Below the pieces are notes generated by a model. It saw only the letters and a list, made by a program, of their open reading frames with translations, did not search any database and had not been told where the DNA came from. The position numbers and the translations under genes are program-made. From assembly GCF_036850765.1 (NCBI RefSeq), contig NC_089498.1, positions 55,727,795 through 55,791,794 of the forward strand: DNA of 64,000 nucleotides, given 5' to 3'. The DNA comes from Saccopteryx bilineata. Its lineage: Eukaryota > Chordata > Mammalia > Chiroptera > Emballonuridae. Positions 56,392 through 64,000 of this stretch are shown one piece after another (the first letter of the stretch is position 1; every line of letters starts with the position of its first letter).

Positions 56392-59007
56392 ATACATACT
56401 TACACATGTTTTAAAATATAAAATTAGTGAATTTTCTATTGACATATTTGTAGTATATAATTTTAATCTAATAATTATAGCAACACAAAACTAAAATTGT
56501 AAACTCCTTTTTCAGGATAATAGTATATTTTTGCTTTTTAAAATTTAGTTATTTCCTATTATCCTTAAAAATATAGTGTTCTTTCTCTCTTAGTTTCTTA
56601 CACACATATAACAGCAAGCACAAGGTAAGAATATTGGGTTTATACTGGTGTCTTACCTTCCTAATTTTGAAATGACCCATTACATGACTTTTTACACTTG
56701 AAGAAAATCTCATGACCAGAAAACAAAACTAAATTAAATTCTGATGTTGCAGATTAAAGTGGCTTGACTGTAGGTTTCCTTTTTTTCTTCAGATTTCTAC
56801 CTCCCAGAGGTTTAAAAATTCTCCCCAAATTTAGATAACCTGAAAAAATCATATATTTATTTCATATGTTGATTTGTGACCCAACTTTGCTTCAAAAGAA
56901 TGATACGTGAAATGTGCTTTTATTTTTCAAATCTCTTTCCCTGAAGTCACATATGGTTCACTTGGCTGATTCTGAGGCCAAAAGCCATATTCTAGAGGGC
57001 TGAATTTTAACCAACTATCTGGGACATTATTCTCCCTTAGCTTAGTTTTGGAGTTAACTCAATTTTGGTGCAGGTTCTGCACTAAAATTCAAATGGTTCT
57101 GTAGGTTCAAGGTCAGCTTATATGTGCTCTCCCTATGGCTTTTCTTCTCACTTAATATCAAATGGTGCTATAATTAATATAACTCCAGACCACACATTAG
57201 ACACATTTTGAAGAGATCTCTATTGCTATTAAAGTTGTTTATAGCTACATATAAATAAATCTTATCATATATATAACTAAAATTATTCAGAGAATTACCA
57301 ACTCCAGAGGATCAGAATGTCTGTTCCCAATATTCCCCCCATATTTATAGGATGCCTCAGGGATGAATACCTTCCTTTGACTAATCATGCACTTACTTGT
57401 TTCTCTGCCTTATTTTATTCAGATTTTTACTCTTATACTCCCCTGGGAAGCTTTCCATGATTATGTAGTATGTGCTTCATAAAATCTGGCAAAATAAATT
57501 GTTGAGATCTATTATTTAATTATTTTATACTATTTATCTACTACCATGTGTCATGTATTATTTTTAAGATGGTGGATAAAAAAAAAGCAAAAACTCAGAC
57601 ATAATTTTGTGTCAGGGAGTAAACAAACCAACTGAGCAAGAAAAATCAAATAATGGAACTACATTTGAAATTATAACTGGTAAAAACTGTTACAAAAAAA
57701 GAAGTAGAAACAGATAAATGCTTAAGACCAGGATCTGTTATATCTGTGGGATCACAAATAGCTTATTATTTGTTTATATCTTGGTTCAAATGTTAATTCT
57801 TTAAGAAAGCCTTCTATGATTCCACAGAATAAAAAGAAAGTGGTCAATAAGAAAAGTGTTCAATAATGATGAAATCACATAGATAAAGGCTTTTATGCAT
57901 TAAAGGAACTAAAATGGTAGAAATGTAGAAAGAGTATAATGAGAGTATTCTGATAGTTGGAGAGGTAGTCCGAAATGACACATGCGCTCCTAAAATTTTA
58001 TCTTTATTCTAATAGCAAGGCCCTATCACCCCTAAATTTCTAGTGTTTCACTATTTGTCACACAATGATACTGCTGATTACCTACAAAAGAGCTTACACT
58101 TGAGAAACCTTTTTTAGAGGGTATTACAAATTGATTTAGTTCAACATACAATTATTTTTCTTGTTTTTCTGAGGAGTCAATACATATGTTGTGGATTTCT
58201 GTCTAGGATTTAAGAACAGTCTATAATTATAAAATACATTAAAGCTAATTGGCCCCCAAATAGCTCAAATTTAGGATCATTAGCTCAGAGTATCTAAACA
58301 GGATAAATACAACAGTGAATTTATTATGAAGCAAGAAAGTAACATTAAGAATTTTAAAATTTAAGTATGTTGACTTTGAAAACTGAAGAAAGGCAGAGCT
58401 GCAACTGAATTCAAATAATAATTTGGTGTTTATCCAGGCTGGGAGTAATTAGCACTAGTGAGTGGTCACACAAAAGTACAATGGGCAGTTCTCTGCATGT
58501 GAGCACATACATGAATCTCGTGACCTTAACATTATCAAAATGAGATATTATTCTTAAATCACTTATTTTGAATACATTGTTCACCTTCCTCTTTGTTAAT
58601 ACAGTTTTGTACTAAGCATTTTTTACTTAACAGACATGATATAGGTTACATGGATAAAATTCAATACTTTGTTAGGTAAAGGAGAAAACCAAATCTATCA
58701 TCACATATATTTTGCTTTGTTCATGCAAATTAATAGATGTTATATATCTATTTATCAACTGGTACTGATCAACTCTTGGCTCAAATTTTAATGTTAAGAA
58801 AATTGTCATTAGAACCTAACTCAGCCAAATTTTTAAACATTGCATTATGTGTAAGATCTGTGCTCATCTTTCTCATATTTCTTTCATCTGCCTGTGATGG
58901 GCAGCACTTCTCTTTTGTGTTTTAGTGCCAGTTGTTTGTCTTTCTCTCAGTGTCATCTGAGATTTCTTCAGTAGCATTCTGGTATATTATAGTACAACAT
59001 GAAGCAG
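56392..59007. other. AT-rich unique sequence
   Basis: 2.6 kb with no gene, RNA or named repeat that I can support. The longest frame (62 codons at 58737) has no recognisable features. Confidence 0.5.
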
Positions 59008-59272
59008 GATGATGTAGTGCTTAATATCAGTTTTATGGAAGTAGAGAAGGTGTTGAACAGAGCTGTCAGAGCCCAAACTTTTGCATTAGCTAGCCTTGGT
59101 TCTAATGACACCTGCCACTTCTCGGTATTATCTATGACAAATAATTAAATATTCCTCTGCTTATTTTTTCTTAAATGTAAAAAATGGTAGTGTCTATCAC
59201 TTAGGCAAGAAGTAATAAGTCAGTACATCTAAAACTGCTTGGCACATGATAGGCGTTCAATAAATGTTAGTT
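59008..59272 (+). repeat. MIR
   Basis: Ends CTTGGCACATGATAGGCGTT then CAATAAATGTTAG, the MIR 3' signature. The body (GCCTTGGTTCTAATGACACC, TAAATGTAAAAAATGGTAGT) is consistent with a plus-strand MIR. Confidence 0.75.
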
Positions 59273-59751
59273 TATATTGCATATATAATTGTATTTCTAG
59301 CCTTATATAATTCTTCCTTATATAATTCTTTTGATATGTCTTGAAAGTCACATGTCATGATGTCAAATTGAATGTAGACTTAATTATTTAAGTCTCTCTG
59401 TTCATTATTTATGTGCTTTCCAGAATTTTCAGAAAGAGACAGTTTCAGCAGGGTAAATTTAGCAATGATCGTTGTAGGTAAGCTTTGCTTACATGAAGAA
59501 ACAGCAAATGTCCTTTAAGTCTAAGGGCTCTACGGGTACATAACATAACTCCATACTACCCTTTCTTTACTTAAAACTTTTATATTTCATATCAATGTCC
59601 TTATTCTTCATCACATTACATGTCTGAAGGAAAATAACTTCACAGGCATATAATTCTCAGACACTGCTACAGAAGACTTAAGGACATAATAAAAACAGAG
59701 GTCTTTCATAAAATTTTGTACTTTGCCATTGTCATAATTTAGATATACAGT

Positions 59752-60675
59752 AAATCTTCAGTTAACATTGTTAAACTGTAAGCAAAATAATGTATAACAA
59801 AACTAAGTTTACCATGAGCTAATTGATGTAAACAAGAGTTAACGGTCTTAAGGCAGTATTTCTGGTCACCAGAACATCACCAAACTTCTAATAAATACTC
59901 AAAACACTTCTAATATTAAACATTGGTATGAATTTGAGCTATACAGACATTTTAAAAATATTTTTAAAACAAGTATGATAACTATTTCCAACCCTCTTAA
60001 CCCAGTACAAGGTCACGGGTAGCCGGAGCCTCTCCTAGCACTCAGGGCTCAAGGTGAGAATCTACCCTGGACAGGATGCCTTTCCCTGAAGGGCACACCC
60101 ATATTCACTATGACTGACAGTCTAGACATGCAAATTCACCTTTGTGCATATCTTTGGGATGTGGAAAAATACAGATAAAATCCATGCAGAGGCCCTGGCC
60201 GGTTGGGTCAGCAGAAGAGTGTCGGCCTGGCGTGCAGGGGACCCGGGTTCGATTTCAGGCCAGGGCACATAGGAGAAGCGCCCATTTGCTTCTCCATCCA
60301 CCCCCTCCTTCCTCTCTGTCTCTCTCTTCCCCTCCCGCAGCCAAGGCTCCATTGGAGCAACGATGGCCCGGGCGCTGGGGATGGCTCCTTGGCCTCTGCC
60401 CCAGGCGCTAGAGTGGCTCTGGTCACGGCAGAGCATTGCCCCCTGGTGAGCAGAGCATTGCCCCTGGTGGGCGTGCTGGGTGGATCCCAGTCGGTGCATG
60501 CGGGAGTCTGTCTGACTGTCTCTCCCCGTTTCTAGCTTCAAGAAAGATTAAAAAAAAAAATCCATGCAGATACACGGAGAATGTGCAAACTTTACACAGA
60601 CAGTGACTCTTGCCTGGAATTGATATATTTTTCTAATCAACAGAATAACAAAGTGACAATGAATAAAATGATATT
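59752..60675. repeat. old interspersed repeat, copy 2 (split by a SINE)
   Basis: Collinear with 16256-16795 by shared blocks (AACAAGAGTT, TATTTCTGGTCAC, TTTGGGATGTG, AATGTGCAAAC). It extends further right, to TTATTTGAGGACCGGC. A SINE at 60191-60556 interrupts it. Confidence 0.6.
60191..60556 (+). mobile_element. Ves-like tRNA SINE, long type, young
   Basis: GGCCCTGGCCGGTTGGGTCAG head and near-consensus body, with an A-rich tail. Exact duplication AAAATCCATGCAGA (60177-60190, 60557-60570). Confidence 0.93.
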
Positions 60676-62024
60676 ATTTGAGGACCGGCTATACTTACAA
60701 AGTTTTACTTGAAAGCTGACTTTCTCACAGAGATGAACACAAAGCGACAAATTATTCTGTAAAAATAAAGATATGCAATTGAAATGAAAAGTACCAGCAA
60801 AACAGGAAAGACAATAGATTTTTCTTAAGCAATCTGCACATGTGTAGATTTTTCAGATTTAAATTCTCTTTTTACTTTATTGATTTTCTTTATTTAAGGG
60901 GGTGGGATGATCAATGGAGAACATGAATATTCAGTCTGAAGCATATTGGTCACAAACAAGCATGCAAGATGATAAATCAGACACTGCTATTTGCTGCTAA
61001 AGCAATGCATTTGGTTAATTTAAGAAATTTGGGAGATTTTTAATGATTACTTTTTCTTTTAACAAGTGATACCATGTCACAATATAAAAAAAAAATTCAT
61101 TCTTTTAAAATACATTTCAATTTTAATTTTAAAAATGCAAAATTTTGTATTTTTTGCCATCATAAAAACTCTCATAATTTTCTCTATTATGGTATGCACA
61201 TTGTTTGGTCATATCAATTCAAAATAGTCTAAAAATATTCATATTTTTATATTCAGAATTTTTCTTTTTTATGGTCACTGTTTAATGCGTTAAAAATGAA
61301 AGCTCTAATTATTCTTTATTAGGTGATGTAAATGAAATAAAGCTCAGCCCAAGTATCTGACCTGTTTACTATTCATGCATTTTAAAATAAATTCCAAAGA
61401 GCTAGGATGAATGGAGTTACACTATAGTTTGAATAAAGCTGAATTATAAATGGAAATTTTTATAAACTATTGGTTAGCAATGAAAATAAATGAGGATTTT
61501 CAAAGTTGATTGCTTAAGAAATCTGTTAAATAGCACAAAAGAAAAGAGATTACCTTTTACTACTTCAAACATTGCTTTCTCCCTTCTCATATATAAATAA
61601 TCAAATAAAATTTTTACATTTTAAACTAGGGTTGAATTGTTGCTAAAAAAATTTAGAAGGGAAGGTTTATATTTTGGAATTTTTTTTAACATAGGTCATA
61701 GATTGAAGTGTGTCAAAAGGGCAAAATGTATACATTTTCTTAAAATCCTGTGAAAAATTGTATTCCTCTCTCTTTAGGAAGAGTCCTCTGACTCTTCAGT
61801 CATGTATTTATTTATTCATTTATGACTCAAAGCTTTCTTTCTTATATTTATTTATTATTTTTAGTCCTCCCTCACAATATTTCTTAAAACATCCATGAGG
61901 AAGCACTGCCTTTGAACCTGATGAGTCTTATTTAAAGCTTCAAGGCTGAGCAACAGTGCTAGAGCATGGGCACTTGTTGTCATGAGGCTCTTCAGCTCTC
62001 ATCTGAATGACTCTTTTTAAAAAA
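60676..62024. other. AT-rich unique sequence
   Basis: No gene or named repeat recognised. Confidence 0.5.
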
Positions 62025-62037
62025 AAGGTACATTTTT

Positions 62038-62393
62038 ACCCTGGCTGGTATGCTCAGTGGTAGAGCATCATCACAGTGTGTGGATGTCCTGGGTTCAATT
62101 CCCAGTCAGGGCACACAGGAGAAGCGCCCACCCTCCTCCTCTCCTTCCTCTCTGTCTCTCTCTTCCCCTCCCACAGCCAAGGCTTCATTGGAGCAAAGTT
62201 GGCCTAGGCACCAAGGATGGATCCATGACCTCAGGAGCTAGAAAGGCTCCAGTTGCAATGGAGCAATGGCTCAGATAAGCAGAGTAATATCCCATGGTGG
62301 GCTTGCCAGGTATTCCTTCTCGGCACATGTGGGAGTCTGTCTCTCTGCCTCTCACTTCAGAAAAATACAATTAATTAATTAATTAATTAAAAC
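62038..62393 (+). mobile_element. Ves-like tRNA SINE, long type
   Basis: CCTGGCTGGTATGCTCAGTGG head, GGTTCAATTCCCAGTCAGGG, and an (AATT)n tail. Exact duplication AAGGTACATTTTT (62025-62037, 62394-62406). Confidence 0.9.
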
Positions 62394-62406
62394 AAGGTAC
62401 ATTTTT

Positions 62407-63625
62407 TAAAAATGTTATGATTGCTTCCATAATGCAGATGAAAAAAATGGAGGCAGAGAGACAAAATTTTTTGTTCCTAGTCATATTACTAGTGAGAGGA
62501 TTTGCATTTCGAATAGACTGGTCTGCCAGAAATTTCATGCCGATCTCTGAAAGAGTTAACCACCCTGATGTTGTAAGAAGATTATAGACTCAATAATTTT
62601 AGTCTAATTAGCTTATGTTCATGGTAATTTCTGACTTAGCAGTTCCCAAAATAATTCTTTTTTCATTAGTACCCAAGTGTAAAAAGGTTGAAAGACACTG
62701 CTCTACACTACATTTTCTCTGTGGATTAAACTATATATTAAATGACATGGTAGGCAATTAACAGAATATAGGAATCAAATGAAAAATAATATAGAGATTA
62801 GAGATATGAATGAGGAAAAAAATACAAATTGAGAGATGAGAGAAGCTAATGGTAGTGTACACCTATAGTTTTGCCATTTCCTTTATTTTAGAACAATCTC
62901 TAATTTAGTTTTGTAAATCTCTCTCCAAATCCAGGTCTAAGTATTTTCTGAAAGCAAATTTCATTGCAAGCTATATGTGTGGAGCACTCAACCTAGAGTT
63001 ATGTCAACCATAAGCTTCATTCATACAGACTTGGTTATAGGTAATTCAATTAAAACAAGGTAAAATGTACCTGAGAATATCAAGTCTTTGTAGAAAGGTA
63101 TATATATTTTATGTATATACATGTTAGATGTGGAAATTGTGGGCACCTTACTGAGCCTCTGAAAATATAACAAACTCAAAAGAGAGAGAGAATTGAGAAT
63201 AATCTTTGTGATCTCATTTGACTCCCATTTTTGCCTGCATGGACATTCTGTTCTATCCTTGCATTTTTCAATTATGGGATTCCTCCATCTTTTGTGTGAG
63301 AAATTTTGGATCTTTCCTATGTGAATTACAATTGAATCAACATTTTCTTGATTTTTTTTTAAATTTATATCTTAGAAGTTTAGTATCATTCAAGAGAGTG
63401 AGGTTCCAGCCAGCCATATTCCTTTGGAGTTCATTATGTAACTTTGTTTTTAAGTTCCCTATGATTTCTCCCTAATTCTGATAGAAATTTTGAAGCTTGG
63501 ATCAAAATCCACTTTGGGAGAAAGCCACCTCCACCTAGGTGCAATATATTTGACCCATTTGATATATCCGGTATTCCCAAATAAATTTTTTCATGATTAA
63601 CAGACAATAAAAAAGTAATAGGTTG
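62407..63625. other. AT-rich unique sequence
   Basis: No gene, RNA or repeat recognised. An 85-codon frame at 63218 has no domain. Confidence 0.5.
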
Positions 63626-64000
63626 CTTTGGCGGGTTGGCTCAGTGGTAGAGCGTCGACCTGGAGTGCAGAAGTCCTGGGTTCGATTCCTGGCCAGGGCA
63701 CACAGGAGAACCGCCCATCTGCTTCTCCACCCCTCTCCCTCTCCTTCCTCTCTGTCTCTCTCTTCTCCTCCCGCAGCGAGGCTCCATTGGAGCAAAGATG
63801 GCCCGGGCGCTGGGGATGGCTCCTTGGCCTCTGCCCCAGGCGCTGGAGTGGCTCTGGTCGCTACACAGCGACGCCCCGGAGGGGCAGAGCATCGCCCCCT
63901 GGTGGGCAGAGCGTCGCCCCCTGGTGGGCATACCGGGTGGATCCTGGTCGGGTGCTTGTGGGAGTCTGTCTGACTGTCTCTCCCTGTTTCCAGCTTCAGA
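63626..64000 (+). mobile_element. Ves-like tRNA SINE, long type, cut by window end
   Basis: Near-consensus copy (GGTAGAGCGTCGACCTGGAG, GGTTCGATTCCTGGCCAGGG, GCAGAGCATCGCCCCCTGG). The window stops at ...CCAGCTTCAGA, just before the A-tail. Confidence 0.92.

Overview
This window looks like a gene-poor, intergenic or deep-intronic stretch of a placental mammal genome, most likely a bat. I see no intact host protein-coding gene. The main clue is about 26 copies of tRNA-derived SINEs. Their heads (CCCTGGCCGGTTGGCTCAG...GGTTCGATTCCCGGCCAGGGCA) match the tRNA-like head of the bat Ves-type SINEs. A second type has a 'GGTGGCGCAGTGGATAGAG' head. Non-autonomous hAT and mariner DNA transposons and MIR/L2 remnants also fit a bat. 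The long (~380 bp) Ves-like type makes me think of an emballonurid-like bat, but that is memory, not something the sequence proves.

Layout. (1) 1-7378: remnant of a plus-strand class II (betaretrovirus-like) provirus: a probable 5' LTR, a Lys-type primer site and scattered gag pieces ending in a degraded zinc knuckle. It is riddled with later insertions of an unrelated LTR family with 5-bp target duplications. One of these is a solo LTR (790-3812) that was itself hit, in antisense, by a short non-autonomous provirus of the same family (820-3129). That provirus keeps both LTRs, a tRNA-Ser-type primer site and a 223-codon open reading frame. (2) 7379-9026: another LTR of this group, carrying a hAT MITE and abutting an internally deleted mariner. 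(3) 9.1-23 kb: SINEs, one more solo LTR (13754-14289), two hAT elements (17388-17717; 17771-18753, the latter with a transposase fragment), an unassigned purine-rich poly(A)-tailed segment and unique AT-rich DNA. (4) 24151-25658: a full-length processed pseudogene of cyclin B1 (CCNB1), antisense. (5) 26.8-39.7 kb: mostly unique AT-rich DNA with MIR relics, an L1 piece hosting a solo LTR and a hAT MITE, and SINEs.

(6) 39694-55751 is a single nest. An old, nearly full-length antisense L1 (duplication TGTGAAATACTA) was invaded by a 5'-truncated L1 (about 40098-40900), by a younger, nearly full-length L1 (46714-54533, duplication GCTAGCTCATTTTT) and by five SINEs. The younger L1 keeps recognisable ORF1, ORF2 (endonuclease, reverse transcriptase, Cys-rich end) and a 2.4-kb 5' UTR with tandem ~245-bp monomers. 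It carries stops and frameshifts and should be dead. (7) 55.8-64 kb: AT-rich unique DNA with four SINEs, a MIR and the second copy of an old repeat also seen at 16256-16795.

Nothing here works together as a gene system. The value of the window is its insertion record: more than twenty target-site duplications can be read directly and order the retroviral, L1, SINE and DNA-transposon events. Short reading frames inside SINEs and LTRs are not genes. No CRISPR, tRNA or rRNA gene was found.
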